A stretch of DNA of 61,164 nt from Burkholderiales bacterium (GCA_026954015.1 JAIXLP010000094.1:1-61164); one strand, 5' to 3'. Positions 1-9,342 are shown, numbered from the stretch's first letter. Numbers and translations: made by a program. The notes: generated by a model from the letters alone, not told the origin.

Positions 1-476
1 TCCCAGGCCATGTCGTCCACCAGCCTGACCCACGGGAAAAACCGCGCCAGGCCCGTGCGGTTCAGGAACACGTTGAATGGCGTGGGGAAATAGCGGCAGC
101 TGGGCTGCAAGCCGCCATCCTCTCCGGTCAGTCGCACGCCCACCACACCGCACCTGGGGCGGCGGCACATGACGTCCAGCGCCACGCGCAGCGCATCGGG
201 CTGCATGAACGCGTCGGTATTGAGCAACAGCACGAATTCGCCGCTGAGGTGCTCCACCATCTGGTTGTTGGCCCGGCCAAACCCGACGTTCTCGGTATTC
301 ACCTGTACGTAGGCATTCGGGTGCTCGCGGCGCAGCACTTCCACCGAATCGTCGCGCGAGGCGTTGTCCACCACCCAATAGCGCAATTGCAGCCCCTGCG
401 CCGCCGCGTCGCACGCGGCGAACATGCGGCCAAGCAGGTGCGCGGTGTTGTAGTTGACGATGATGACGTCGATCAT
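1..476 (-). CDS. Glycosyltransferase family 2, C-terminus cut by window edge
   Basis: The frame is open from the ATG at 476 to the left edge, so only the first 158 codons are seen. The protein starts MIDVIIVNYNT and continues with a VVDNASRDDS segment, VNTENVGFGRANNQ and a LLLNTDA segment, which is the GT-A fold order of family 2 enzymes (nucleotide-sugar binding, then a D-x-A/D-x-D-like metal site). The LNTDAFMQPDAL region resembles rhamnosyltransferase-like WbbL proteins. An AAGGTG sequence lies about 10 nt upstream of the ATG. It starts 18 nt after the ABC transporter gene on the same strand, so it is probably the next gene of the same exopolysaccharide operon. The role, adding one sugar to a lipid-linked repeat unit at the inner membrane, is inferred; donor and acceptor are unknown. 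Confidence 0.85.
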   Translation of the reverse strand, partial: MIDVIIVNYNTAHLLGRMFAACDAAAQGLQLRYWVVDNASRDDSVEVLRREHPNAYVQVNTENVGFGRANNQMVEHLSGEFVLLLNTDAFMQPDALRVALDVMCRRPRCGVVGVRLTGEDGGLQPSCRYFPTPFNVFLNRTGLARFFPWVRLVDDMAW

Positions 477-494
477 GCGCGCCGCACCTTCGCG

Positions 495-2258
495 TCAACC
501 CGCCGCCAGCGGCGCATCGACCGGCGCCTCTTCATGCGCGAGCCCCTCCTGCAGGCGGTAAATCCTGTTGCATCGCGCGAGTGTAGAGACCCGGTGGGCA
601 ATCATCAGGATGATGAGGCCGGGGTTGAGCCGGTAGATCGCATCCATCACCTTCGCCTCGGTCTCGCCGTCGAGCGCGCTGGTGGCCTCGTCCAGCACCA
701 GCACATCGGCCTTCTTGTACAGCGCCCGCGCAATGCCGATGCGCTGGCGCTGCCCGCCCGAAAGCTGCACGCCGCGCTCGCCCACGCGCGTCTGCACGCC
801 GTTGGGCAACTGGCGGATGAAATCCCCCAGTTGCGCGGCCTCCAGCGCCTGCATCAGGTGCGCCTGGTCGATCTGCTTCGGGGTCAGCCCCAGCGCAACG
901 TTCTCCGCGATCGACTTGTCGCACAGAAAGATCGCCTGCGGCACATGGGCGATGCGCCGGTGCCACTGTGGCAGGTTGGCGTCGGTGAGCGCCTCGCCAT
1001 TGACCAGCACCGCTCCGGCGGTGGGTCGGAGCAACCCCATGCAGATATCGAGCAGCGTACTCTTGCCACCGCCCGTCACGCCGACGAAACCCACCCGTTC
1101 ACCCGCATCGATGCGCAAATTCACGCCGCTCAGGACGGTCTTTTGCTCAGGCCCGTAGGCGAACTGCACCCCGCGCAGCTCGATCGAGGAAACCGGAACC
1201 GATGGCAGAGCATCCGTCGGCGCCACCGCCCGCGTGGATGGCGGCACGGGCAGATCCAGCAGCGCCAGCGTCTCCTGCACCGTCGCGAGCGTGCCGCGGT
1301 AGCTTGCATAACCGTTGTAGATGGTCTGCACGTGCGGCAGCAACCGCTGCCCCCCGAGCGCCAGCGCGCCCAGCACCGGCAGCGCGTCGGACAGGCCGCC
1401 GGGGCCACGCACCAGCCAGTTGGCGAGCACGATCACGAGGACGATCGCGACGCTCTCCACCATGTACTTGGGCGCGCCGCCGAGCGTCAGGTTGGCTGCG
1501 AATGCCCTGCGCACGTTTCGGTCCACGCGCGCAAACTGGTCGACGTAGACATGCTGGTTGTGCTCCAGCATGATGTCGCGGATCGCACCGATGCCTTCCT
1601 GCAGGTACTGGAAGCGCACGACGCCGCCACGCGCTATCGTCTGGCTGTTGCGCCGCAAGCGCTGCCTGACGGCAAAGCTCAGCACCACGTACAAGCCACC
1701 GATCAGCCCGCCCGCCACGAGCGCCACACGCCAATCCACCCACAGCATCGCTGCCAGGATCGCGGCGGCCATGACCGTGGCAACGGCCAGCAGCATCAAC
1801 GGCGCCAGCGCGCCCGCCGTCAGGTGGCCGACCTTCTCAATCGCCGACAGCGTCTCGCTGCTGTTGCGCCTGAGGTGGTAGTCATACGGCTGGTAGAGCA
1901 CCTTCGCGAACACCTGCACGCCCAGGTCGGCACCGATCGCGAACGTCACCCGGTTGCTGATCCAGGTCAGCACCAGACGCAGCAGGCCCGCGCCCAGTGC
2001 AATGCACGCGAACAGCACCGACGCGGCAAGCAGCCGCGTGCCGCCCATCCACCCCGCCACTGCATCGAGCAGCCGCGCCAGCCACGGCGCCTTGTCCACG
2101 AACTCGGGGCTGGCCAGCAAACCCAGAAACGGCAGCACCGCACCCAGCGTGAAGACCTCCGCAAGCGCGCCGAGGACCATGAGGACCGCGACAATCACCA
2201 ATTGCCAACGGCGTTTCGGGCTCAGGTAGCGGGTAATCGTTACAACAAACTGGTACAT
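495..2258 (-). CDS. ABC transporter, fused permease and ATPase, PglK/MsbA-like
   Basis: The 587-residue half-transporter has an N-terminal membrane domain (about residues 1-330, with several hydrophobic segments) and a C-terminal ATPase. Walker A is GVTGGGKST, the signature is LSGGQRQR, Walker B is VLVLDEATSAL, and the H-loop histidine is in MIAHRVS, so all ATPase motifs look intact. The opening segment (RRWQLVIVAVLMVLGALAEV followed by LPFLGLLASPEF) resembles PglK-type lipid-linked oligosaccharide flippases more than lipid A MsbA. It sits between two glycosyltransferase genes, and no Wzx-type flippase is seen in the window, so it may flip the completed repeat unit. That substrate is inference. 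A toxin or lipid exporter of the same superfamily is the alternative. Confidence 0.88.
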   Translation of the reverse strand: MYQFVVTITRYLSPKRRWQLVIVAVLMVLGALAEVFTLGAVLPFLGLLASPEFVDKAPWLARLLDAVAGWMGGTRLLAASVLFACIALGAGLLRLVLTWISNRVTFAIGADLGVQVFAKVLYQPYDYHLRRNSSETLSAIEKVGHLTAGALAPLMLLAVATVMAAAILAAMLWVDWRVALVAGGLIGGLYVVLSFAVRQRLRRNSQTIARGGVVRFQYLQEGIGAIRDIMLEHNQHVYVDQFARVDRNVRRAFAANLTLGGAPKYMVESVAIVLVIVLANWLVRGPGGLSDALPVLGALALGGQRLLPHVQTIYNGYASYRGTLATVQETLALLDLPVPPSTRAVAPTDALPSVPVSSIELRGVQFAYGPEQKTVLSGVNLRIDAGERVGFVGVTGGGKSTLLDICMGLLRPTAGAVLVNGEALTDANLPQWHRRIAHVPQAIFLCDKSIAENVALGLTPKQIDQAHLMQALEAAQLGDFIRQLPNGVQTRVGERGVQLSGGQRQRIGIARALYKKADVLVLDEATSALDGETEAKVMDAIYRLNPGLIILMIAHRVSTLARCNRIYRLQEGLAHEEAPVDAPLAAG

Positions 2259-2342
2259 CGGCGCAATATTTATCCGGCTTGATGGGCATCAACGCTCTGG
2301 TGCGACCAAGGGCAATTCCGTGTCCTCGCCATATCGATTTTC

Positions 2343-3548
2343 TTAATTCGCAATCTCGTTGTAAAAATCGAGATATGCGCCGCGTAGCGCCTCACCGGAA
2401 TACTTCGTTCGTACAGTGTGCAGTGCCGCGTGTGACAACCGCTCCGCCAGCGCCGGATCACGCACGATAGTCTCGATCTGCGAAGCCAGTGCGTTCGCGT
2501 CCTCGCTTTCGAACAAAAGGCCATTGACGCCATCGATGATCATTTCCGGAATGCCACCCACCCGGCTGGCCACCGTGGGCACGCCTTGTGCGAGAGACTC
2601 GGCCACCGTATACGAGAACATTTCCACGCGCGATGCGACCACGCATAGTGATGCGTCCTTGCGCAGTGCGGTGACGTCCACCGCCGGACGGCGTCCCAGA
2701 AATTCAACCGGGCTTGAAATGCCATGCCTCCTCTCGCACTCGGCAATCACCTCGTCCCGGCTCAAATTCCCACAACCATGAAATTCCAGCCTTCCGCCAT
2801 CCGGCCCCACGAAAATTGCCCTGAATCCATCGATCTTTTTTGCTGCCAGGAACGCCGCCTCGATAAAAATATCAGCGCCTTTCACCAAATCAAAACGGCC
2901 GATAAAAATGGCCGTCTGCGATTCTGATACTGCACCGCGCCATTGATCATCTTTCCTATATTCCGGGAAAGGATTGGGCAAGACGATTTTTTTATTCAAT
3001 TCTCGATCATAGAATTTTTCAACTTCATCGAGCACAAATCGGGAGGGCGCCGATACGGCCGCCGCCGCAAAAATCGCATCCCCCTCCCGACGTACGCGAT
3101 CGTGGTACGCAGCGTCCTTGTTGACACCCAATGCCGAACCCACCAGAAACCACGGCCCATGCAGCCGGACCGCCACCGGTGCCTTCACATATTTTCCGAC
3201 GGTCAGACTGTGTCCGAACACCTCTTCCATTTCCACGACGGAACGCTGATTTCTCGCCAACCGGGCCGCGAACTTCGAAAAACGCCGCGCCGGAAACCCT
3301 TCTTCACTCCGGATACCAATGAGTCGCGTCAGTACCTTCCGCACGACCGACTTCTTCCGATCATAGTATTCATATACCGCCTCATTTGTCGCTTCGCCGA
3401 CCGTGCTCTTCGCAATCAGCGTCACCGCCACATCGGTTTGGTCGAGCAAGGCAACAAGATTTTTCGCATACGTGCAGACACCGTTTGGTATCGCACCCAA
3501 CGGAACACCAGGGACAAACAGGAACAGGTCAATTCTTTTTAATGCCAT
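2343..3548 (-). CDS. Glycosyltransferase family 4 (GT-B fold)
   Basis: This is a predicted cytoplasmic glycosyltransferase of about 401 residues. The N-terminal half carries FVPGVPLGAIPNGV, a glycine-rich acceptor loop. The C-terminal half has IFIGRFDLVKGADIF, FLGRRPAVDV and the E-x7-E region ASRVEMFSYTVAESLAQGVPTVAS, which is typical of GT4 enzymes that use nucleotide sugars. A TTG at 3560 is in frame, but the ATG at 3548 is preferred because GGAG lies 6 nt before it and the protein then starts MALKRIDLF. The start overlaps the end of the polymerase gene by 20 nt, suggesting coupling. Base composition is visibly richer in A and T than in the eps genes further along. The sugar specificity cannot be read from the sequence. 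Confidence 0.87.
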   Translation of the reverse strand: MALKRIDLFLFVPGVPLGAIPNGVCTYAKNLVALLDQTDVAVTLIAKSTVGEATNEAVYEYYDRKKSVVRKVLTRLIGIRSEEGFPARRFSKFAARLARNQRSVVEMEEVFGHSLTVGKYVKAPVAVRLHGPWFLVGSALGVNKDAAYHDRVRREGDAIFAAAAVSAPSRFVLDEVEKFYDRELNKKIVLPNPFPEYRKDDQWRGAVSESQTAIFIGRFDLVKGADIFIEAAFLAAKKIDGFRAIFVGPDGGRLEFHGCGNLSRDEVIAECERRHGISSPVEFLGRRPAVDVTALRKDASLCVVASRVEMFSYTVAESLAQGVPTVASRVGGIPEMIIDGVNGLLFESEDANALASQIETIVRDPALAERLSHAALHTVRTKYSGEALRGAYLDFYNEIAN

Positions 3549-4998
3549 GACCCACTCCAACGAAGAACATCAGAGTCGTCAATAGACCGCTTCCGGGGCT
3601 GAACGAACTCACGGTAAAAATACTCAGGCCCAAACCCACCATCAACACCATATAGGTTCTCGCGACGTCCAGTCGGTCATCGGAGCCCGATCGCCTCGCC
3701 ATTCTGTACAACGACATTGGCCACAAAAAAATCATCGTACCAAATAACACAACAGGAAATATCCCGAACTCCAGCCCAATCTGAAGGTAAGTGTTGACGA
3801 TGTCAATGATTCCCTCGCCCTGTCTCAGTACCTGCATTTCGGGCACCTGCCTGAAATATGGATTACCTGCCAGCGGGTATTTCATGATCTCCCCAACGCC
3901 TACGTCCAGCAATCGCTTTCGATAATCAACATTACCGGAATCCTTCAACAAGAAGCCGTCGATTACAGAGCCAAGAACACCGGTCACCGCCAGCACCGCG
4001 GCGAAAAGCACTCCGCCAATTATTACATAAACTATACCACGGCCCTTATGTTTCATCACCATATACCATCCGACCATGGCCACGCAAACGAGCCAAGGCG
4101 CCCGGGAAAACGTGACAATCATCGCCAACGCGATGAGGATGAATACAATTTTCTGCGCGATCGATTTTTTCAATCCCTCCGTCAAGTGAAGATAGACGAT
4201 CAACGCCATGCCACTGATCGCGGCAAATTGTATCGCCCCCATCGTCGCACCAGATCGTAAAATCCCGCTCCTGGATTTATAATTCGTAATCCCGCTAACA
4301 TTCAGCTCCAAAACCTGTTTCAGGGGATCATAGATTTGCCAATGTCTCAACGAACCGAATATCGCAATCCCAGCCAATATGGTGATAATAAACACCAACC
4401 CGAAGAACATATATTTTACATGGATGCTCCTGGACGACATATTTTTCCCAAGAAAATAGGGAATCAGGATGGAGTTGAGAAACAAAAATGCGTCGCGCAG
4501 CCCATCCGTAAACGTAGTGCCGCGCATGGAAAGCACACCCACCCACAGAAACAAAAGCAACACCACCCAATCCATCGGGTCACGAAGAGCACAGATTTTC
4601 CCCGAATTCCCTCTGAATAAAAATATGAAGCCGAGCATTATCGGCCACGACATATCGAAAAGTCGGTTCAATCCGAAAATTCCAGGAAGATCTTTGCTGA
4701 GTGCCGGCACCGAAAGCAGCAACACTACGTACAATCCTGCATGCGCCTCCCTCGGAATCCGCCGCAATACCATAAAGACGACGAAGATCGACGCAAGCAG
4801 GAAGATGTAGTAATTGAACGAAAGAAAAAGCGCCGAGGTGAGCAGCAGCCACGCCGTACCATATTGTTTGCCGATCTGAACCAGACCGAATCCGCCGATG
4901 CTTTCGATCCGTATTTTCCTGGCGCCCGCCTGCCCAAGAGAGTAGCAGACACCTCCAATCAAGAGGATATAAGCATAGGCGATGAGATGGTTGGGCAT
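3529..4998 (-). CDS. O-antigen/exopolysaccharide polymerase-like membrane protein (Wzy/O-antigen ligase family)
   Basis: This 489-residue protein is almost wholly hydrophobic, with roughly 11-13 predicted membrane segments. A larger loop in the C-terminal half (around DSGNVDYRKRLLDVG and GNPYFRQVPEMQ) precedes VNTYLQIGLEFGIFPVVLFG. An H/N-rich periplasmic loop followed by xxxNxYLxxxxExG is the usual signature of the O-antigen polymerase/ligase family. Polymerases join lipid-linked repeat units at the periplasmic face. The gene heads the polymerase-GT4-ABC-GT2 group, and a 117-bp gap separates it from the divergent oxygenase gene. It is richer in A and T than the neighbouring genes. It could also be a ligase, which sequence alone does not separate from a polymerase. 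Confidence 0.8.
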   Translation of the reverse strand: MPNHLIAYAYILLIGGVCYSLGQAGARKIRIESIGGFGLVQIGKQYGTAWLLLTSALFLSFNYYIFLLASIFVVFMVLRRIPREAHAGLYVVLLLSVPALSKDLPGIFGLNRLFDMSWPIMLGFIFLFRGNSGKICALRDPMDWVVLLLFLWVGVLSMRGTTFTDGLRDAFLFLNSILIPYFLGKNMSSRSIHVKYMFFGLVFIITILAGIAIFGSLRHWQIYDPLKQVLELNVSGITNYKSRSGILRSGATMGAIQFAAISGMALIVYLHLTEGLKKSIAQKIVFILIALAMIVTFSRAPWLVCVAMVGWYMVMKHKGRGIVYVIIGGVLFAAVLAVTGVLGSVIDGFLLKDSGNVDYRKRLLDVGVGEIMKYPLAGNPYFRQVPEMQVLRQGEGIIDIVNTYLQIGLEFGIFPVVLFGTMIFLWPMSLYRMARRSGSDDRLDVARTYMVLMVGLGLSIFTVSSFSPGSGLLTTLMFFVGVGHGIKKN

Positions 4999-5115
4999 TG
5001 ACCGGGGATTTTCGTTTATTTAATTTTCAGGCGTACGCGCAACGCATGATGCTTTGCGTATCCAAAGGCCGACCATTTATACTTGCACACCACCTCAAGC
5101 GCCCCAGGATGCCGC

Positions 5116-5967
5116 ATGCCTCAGTCACTCACACTACCAATTGACGATCACCTGACCCTTGACGCGGACGAAGCCCGTGGCGCAGGTGCCCTGCTCGCGA
5201 CGGAGTTCAATGAAGCCGACCCATTTCCGCACATCGTCCTCGATGACTTCCTGCCAGCGGCCGTCCTGCAGCGTGCCGTCCAGGGCTTTCCCGGAGGAGC
5301 GCTGGAACACGACCGCACCTTCGTCATGGGCTACGCTGGGCAGCACAAACGGCAGATTCTGCCCGAGGACTGCGATGCGCCGACCCGCGAATTATTCTGG
5401 TTCATGAATTCTCGACCGATGCTGCAGTTCCTTGAGGGGTTGACCGGTATCGATGGGCTGCTGCCGGACCCCTACTTCACCGGCGGGGGCTTCCACGAGA
5501 CCACCAAAGGTGGCCTGCTCGGTGTACACGCCGACTTTCGCATCCACGAAGAACTGCGCCTGCAGCGGCGCCTGAACCTGATCGTGTACCTGAACGAGCA
5601 CTGGGAAGACGACTGGATGGGCCAGCTCGAACTGTGGAGCCGCGACATGTCCACGTGCGTGCAGCGCGTCTCGCCCGTCCTCAACCGCTGCGTGGTGTTT
5701 CGCACCGAGGCCGATACCTGGCATGGCCACCCCGACCCGCTCAACACGCCCGACGGCGTCGCACGCCGCTCGATGGCCCTGTACTACTACACCGCTTCCG
5801 CCGCCATCCACGAAGAGGTACCGGCAAACAGCACGGTCTATGTGCCGCGTCACACCGACTCCGCTGAGGTGCAGAAAGAAGCGCGCACCCTGCGCAACTG
5901 GGAACGCGCGCGCGACTGGCTGCCGCCCGTGGTGTACCGTAAATTGTCGCGTCTGCGCTACCGCTGA
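5116..5967 (+). CDS. 2-oxoglutarate/Fe(II)-dependent oxygenase, prolyl-hydroxylase-like
   Basis: The 283-residue protein carries a double-stranded beta-helix core. The iron ligands are visible as HAD (in LLGVHADFRIH) and the distal histidine in DTWHGHPDPL, with a following arginine (VARRSMALYYYT) that should bind 2-oxoglutarate. This matches the prolyl 4-hydroxylase-like 2OG-Fe(II) family. The first possible start is a TTG at 5083, but the ATG at 5116 has AGGA 6 nt upstream and is preferred. No signal peptide is seen, so it is probably cytoplasmic. It lies divergent from the polymerase gene and inside the exopolysaccharide locus, which suggests it modifies a sugar, lipid or protein linked to polymer synthesis. 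The true substrate is unknown. Confidence 0.8.
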   Translation: MPQSLTLPIDDHLTLDADEARGAGALLATEFNEADPFPHIVLDDFLPAAVLQRAVQGFPGGALEHDRTFVMGYAGQHKRQILPEDCDAPTRELFWFMNSRPMLQFLEGLTGIDGLLPDPYFTGGGFHETTKGGLLGVHADFRIHEELRLQRRLNLIVYLNEHWEDDWMGQLELWSRDMSTCVQRVSPVLNRCVVFRTEADTWHGHPDPLNTPDGVARRSMALYYYTASAAIHEEVPANSTVYVPRHTDSAEVQKEARTLRNWERARDWLPPVVYRKLSRLRYR

Positions 5968-6023
5968 TACGCTGCATGAATCTGCCGGACGCCCTCGGCC
6001 ACTTTGCCCGCGGGCTCTCTAAT

Positions 6024-6066
6024 ACATAGCTGAAAGCGCTCGCCCACCAAGGGCTAGAGGCCAAAA
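6024..6066 (+). repeat. Dispersed palindromic repeat, copy C (degenerate)
   Basis: The segment carries ATAGCTGAAAGCGCT and CAAGGGCTAGAGGCC around a short loop. It aligns with the copies at 43421-43459 (opposite strand) and 53953-54003 (same strand). The consensus is roughly TAGCTGNNAGCGCTTG, a 4-6 nt loop, then CAAGCGCTGGAGGCC. This copy has two mismatches in the right arm. Its right end supplies GAGG 6 nt before the ATG of the next gene. Confidence 0.7.
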
Positions 6067-8630
6067 TGAAGCATATCTTGATGGCGGTACTGGCCGCACT
6101 ACCGTTGGCCCAGCCAGCGATCGGCGCGCAGACCGCGCCCACTTGGCAGGTGCAGATCAGCGATCGGCACGCACTTCCGCTGGCGAGCTCGGGCGGGCAA
6201 ACGGGCTTCAGCGCAAAGTGGGCGTTCTGGGGCGCCCAATGGAAGTGGGCCGACGCGCGCACCACCTTTGACGATGGCAGCGCCGGCACCGGTACCTATC
6301 GGCTTGCGGGCGAAGTGCCGGATCTCGGTGTGCACTGGATGGGCACGGCATCCACGCGCCAGGAGCGTTCGATCACCTACGACCTGGACATGACCGCGCG
6401 CAGCGCGCTGACCGATGTGATCGGCGGCGGCATGGTGTTCAAGTTCGACCTGCAAACCTTCGGCGACCTGATGGGCAAGCCCGTGCTGCTGCCAGGCAAC
6501 GCCGGCTGGCAATGGGGGCGCGAAGGTAGCGACAGGTTCACCATGCGGTTCACACCTGCATTGCCCAAGGTGTTTTTCGAGCGCAACAACCCAACCGAAG
6601 TGCGTGCCTATTTCTACGACGGCAAGATACCCGCCGGTGGGCAGCGCTACGCGGTGACGCTGACCTGGTCGAGCAACGCCTCTTGGCAGGCGCCCCTGGC
6701 CGAGCGCCTGGGTGGTCCCCCGCCCGACACCTGGCCCAAGGATGCGATCGACGTGCGCACCACGCCACCCGACCTGCTGGGCTCGGAGCTCAAGAACACG
6801 ACCCAGCCTCGTCTGGGCACCAGCAGCGGTGCCACGGCACCTCGCTACTGGGGCACGAACATCACGGCCTACGCGCTTTTCAATACGCCACGAGAGGTGG
6901 TGCAGCAGCAGGCGAAACGCCTCGCGGCGCTGGGCTACAACCTGGTGCGCCTGCACCACCACGACTCACCGTGGGTCAACCCGAACATCTTCGGGCCACG
7001 CAAGACGACGCTGGATACCCGCACTTTGAGCGCCGAGTCGCTCGACAAGCTGGACTGGTGGATCAAGTGCCTGAAGGACGAAGGCATCGCCGTCTGGCTC
7101 GACCTGCACGTGGGCCGCGCGGTGATGGCGGGCGATGGTATTTACGCCTTCGACGAAATCGCCAAAGGCAAGAACGCCGCGTCCATGATTGGTTTCAACT
7201 ACGTGAACGTGACGATGCAACAGGCCATGCGGCGCTTCAACGAAGCATATGTGACGCACCGCAATGCCTACACCGGCCTTGCGTACAAGGACGACCCGGC
7301 CATCGTCGCAATGCTGGTCACGAACGAAAACGACATTACCCACCATTTCGGCAACAAGCTGTTGCCCAACAAGGGCGTGCCACTGCACAACCAGCTCTAC
7401 ATGAACGCCGCCAAGACGTTTGCCGAGCAGCACGACCTGCCCACCAACAAGACCTGGATCAGCTGGCAGCCGGGACCCGGCAAGCTCTTCCTCAACGATC
7501 TGGAGGAACGCTTTGACGTCGACATGATCGACGACCTGCGGCGCCTGGGTGTCAAGCAGCCGCTCGCCACCACCAACATCTGGGGCAACAACCCGCTCAC
7601 GTCGCTGCCCGCGCTCACTAGTGGTGACCTGATCGATGCGCACAGCTACGGCGGGCCGGGTCAGCTCGAAAAAGACCCGGCATGGTCCGCCAACCTGGGG
7701 CACTGGATGGCCGCCGCGCAGGTGGTCGGTCTGCCACTCACGGTCAGCGAATGGAACGCGCAGCCCTTCCCTTCCTACGACCGACACACGCTGCCGCTGC
7801 TGGTCGCGGCAATGGCCTCGCACCAGGGCTGGCAGGCCTTGATGCACTTTGCCTACACTCAGGCGCCACCGCGCGAGGGCGGAGGTCCATCCAACTGGCA
7901 TTCGTACAACGACCCCTCACTGCTGCCCATGCTGAGCGCGGCGGCACTGATGTACCGCCGCGGCGACGTGCACGAAGCGAAGACCACCTACGTCTACGAC
8001 CCGGGTGCCGAGGCATTCTTTGACCAGGCCACTTCCGCTGGCAACGCGCCGGCACTGCGCACGGCTGCCGAGCAAGGCAGGCTCTTGATCGCGATGCCTT
8101 CGACGCCGCAACTTCCCTGGCTCAAGCGCCGCGCGCCACCCGCGGGTGCCACCATCATCAAGGATCCGTCCAAGTCACTGCTGCCCGCAGGCGCGCAGGA
8201 GGTGACGAGCGACACGGGCGAACTCACGCACAACTGGGCCAAGGGCACGTACACCATCAGCACGGCGCGCACACAGGCGGCGATGGGCTGGATCGGTGGC
8301 TCAACGGTCCATCTGCCTGCCGTGCGTCTGGATCTGCAGACGCGCAACGCGTCGGTGGCCGTCCAAAGCCTGGACGACGCAGCACTGGGCAGCTCGCGCA
8401 ACGTGCTGGTCTCGATCGGCACGCGCTCGCAACCACAGCCCGGCAACAAGACCCCCTTCCTGGTCGAACCGCTTGCGGGCAGCATCGCGGTGAAGGCGCC
8501 TGCGGGCCTCAAGGCCTGGCGCAACGGACCGTTCAACCAGTGGATGGAACTGCCTGCAACCTACAGCGACGGCAGCTACCGGATCACGTTCGATGGCAAG
8601 CTGCCAGTGCAATGGGTGGCGTTGCGCTGA
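6066..8630 (+). CDS. Secreted glycoside hydrolase, clan A TIM barrel (GH5-like)
   Basis: The 854-residue protein has a signal peptide of about 20 residues ending in IGAQ. A beta-rich N-terminal part (about 25-245) is followed by a TIM-barrel catalytic domain (about 260-640) opening with RYWGTNITAYALF, then a beta-rich tail. Candidate catalytic residues are Glu421 in TNEND (acid/base, after strand 4) and Glu562 in VSEWN (nucleophile, strand 7), the spacing expected for clan GH-A. LVRLHHHDSPW and WLDLHVG fit substrate-binding loops at the strand ends. It lies inside the exopolysaccharide locus, so it probably trims or degrades the polymer in the periplasm or outside. The closest GH family is uncertain. 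The start has GAGG donated by the upstream repeat. Confidence 0.82.
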   Translation: MKHILMAVLAALPLAQPAIGAQTAPTWQVQISDRHALPLASSGGQTGFSAKWAFWGAQWKWADARTTFDDGSAGTGTYRLAGEVPDLGVHWMGTASTRQERSITYDLDMTARSALTDVIGGGMVFKFDLQTFGDLMGKPVLLPGNAGWQWGREGSDRFTMRFTPALPKVFFERNNPTEVRAYFYDGKIPAGGQRYAVTLTWSSNASWQAPLAERLGGPPPDTWPKDAIDVRTTPPDLLGSELKNTTQPRLGTSSGATAPRYWGTNITAYALFNTPREVVQQQAKRLAALGYNLVRLHHHDSPWVNPNIFGPRKTTLDTRTLSAESLDKLDWWIKCLKDEGIAVWLDLHVGRAVMAGDGIYAFDEIAKGKNAASMIGFNYVNVTMQQAMRRFNEAYVTHRNAYTGLAYKDDPAIVAMLVTNENDITHHFGNKLLPNKGVPLHNQLYMNAAKTFAEQHDLPTNKTWISWQPGPGKLFLNDLEERFDVDMIDDLRRLGVKQPLATTNIWGNNPLTSLPALTSGDLIDAHSYGGPGQLEKDPAWSANLGHWMAAAQVVGLPLTVSEWNAQPFPSYDRHTLPLLVAAMASHQGWQALMHFAYTQAPPREGGGPSNWHSYNDPSLLPMLSAAALMYRRGDVHEAKTTYVYDPGAEAFFDQATSAGNAPALRTAAEQGRLLIAMPSTPQLPWLKRRAPPAGATIIKDPSKSLLPAGAQEVTSDTGELTHNWAKGTYTISTARTQAAMGWIGGSTVHLPAVRLDLQTRNASVAVQSLDDAALGSSRNVLVSIGTRSQPQPGNKTPFLVEPLAGSIAVKAPAGLKAWRNGPFNQWMELPATYSDGSYRITFDGKLPVQWVALR

Positions 8631-8637
8631 AAGGTTT

Positions 8638-9342
8638 TCACCTCAGGGTGCACACATCCATCTGGCGCAGCGCCTCCCAGGTCTTGCCCTCCAGCCGCGG
8701 GGCGCGGCTGCTCGGCCAGTCGGGCTGCGCAAGCAGCGCACCGTAACCCACGGCACGCACAGCGCCTACGGCGAGCAACGCATTGCCGTGTTCACCCCGA
8801 AGCGACGCAAACAGCTCCGGCACCTGCGCACACCCCTTACGTTGCCCCACGCCAAGTACGGCACCTCGATGCTGCTCAGCGCCCTGCCGTGCAGGTATCC
8901 ACGCAAGCAACACGGCTGAAGCACACTCAGCCAGCGCGCCCCGCTTTTGCACGGCGCTCGGCATACCGCGCTCAAGGAACCGGCCGACGAGTACACACCA
9001 AAGCAGCCAGCCCATGCTGCCCGGAAGCGGTCCGATCGGCAGCACCCGAGCGAATTCCATCATCTCCGAAGGGGTGGTTCGCAGGGCGGTAACAAGAATG
9101 AACTGATCCGTGAGCGTGCGAAAGAAGTGGACGTGAAAAATATCGATCGCGCTCGCGCACGCCATCCTCGCCACGACGAACCAGCGCAGCCGGCCGTGAT
9201 AAACCAGAGGCCAGCACGCGACGGCCGAAATCAGCCCCCACGCAATCGCCTTCCCACCCAAGCCAGACAACAGCCGCAAACCGAAAAGCGACAACCAGGC
9301 CAAGACAACCGCCAGCGGCCGACAAACGAAACGCCGCCCCAT
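8638..9342 (-). CDS. Small membrane protein resembling the N-terminal domain of phosphoethanolamine transferases; possibly a remnant
   Basis: From the ATG at 9342 the frame encodes 234 residues. The first about 130 residues have three to four hydrophobic segments and the phrase FFRTLTDQFILVTALRTTPSEMMEF. That phrase resembles the periplasmic loop (TNxxEAxE) before the sulfatase-fold domain of EptA/CptA-type phosphoethanolamine transferases. The catalytic domain is absent. After about residue 140 the sequence loses protein-like character, while another minus frame around 8766-8996 reads more plausibly (VPYLAWGNVRGV), which suggests a frameshift. A longer frame begins at 9435 but overlaps the neighbouring gene. 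It may be a decayed gene or a genuine short protein; I cannot decide. Confidence 0.4.
   Translation of the reverse strand: MGRRFVCRPLAVVLAWLSLFGLRLLSGLGGKAIAWGLISAVACWPLVYHGRLRWFVVARMACASAIDIFHVHFFRTLTDQFILVTALRTTPSEMMEFARVLPIGPLPGSMGWLLWCVLVGRFLERGMPSAVQKRGALAECASAVLLAWIPARQGAEQHRGAVLGVGQRKGCAQVPELFASLRGEHGNALLAVGAVRAVGYGALLAQPDWPSSRAPRLEGKTWEALRQMDVCTLR

Noticed and set aside
249-2282. Long plus-strand frame (677 residues) opposite the ABC transporter
   Set aside because: Arg/His/Gln-rich composition with no motifs; it is the antisense shadow of the transporter, whose motifs are perfect.
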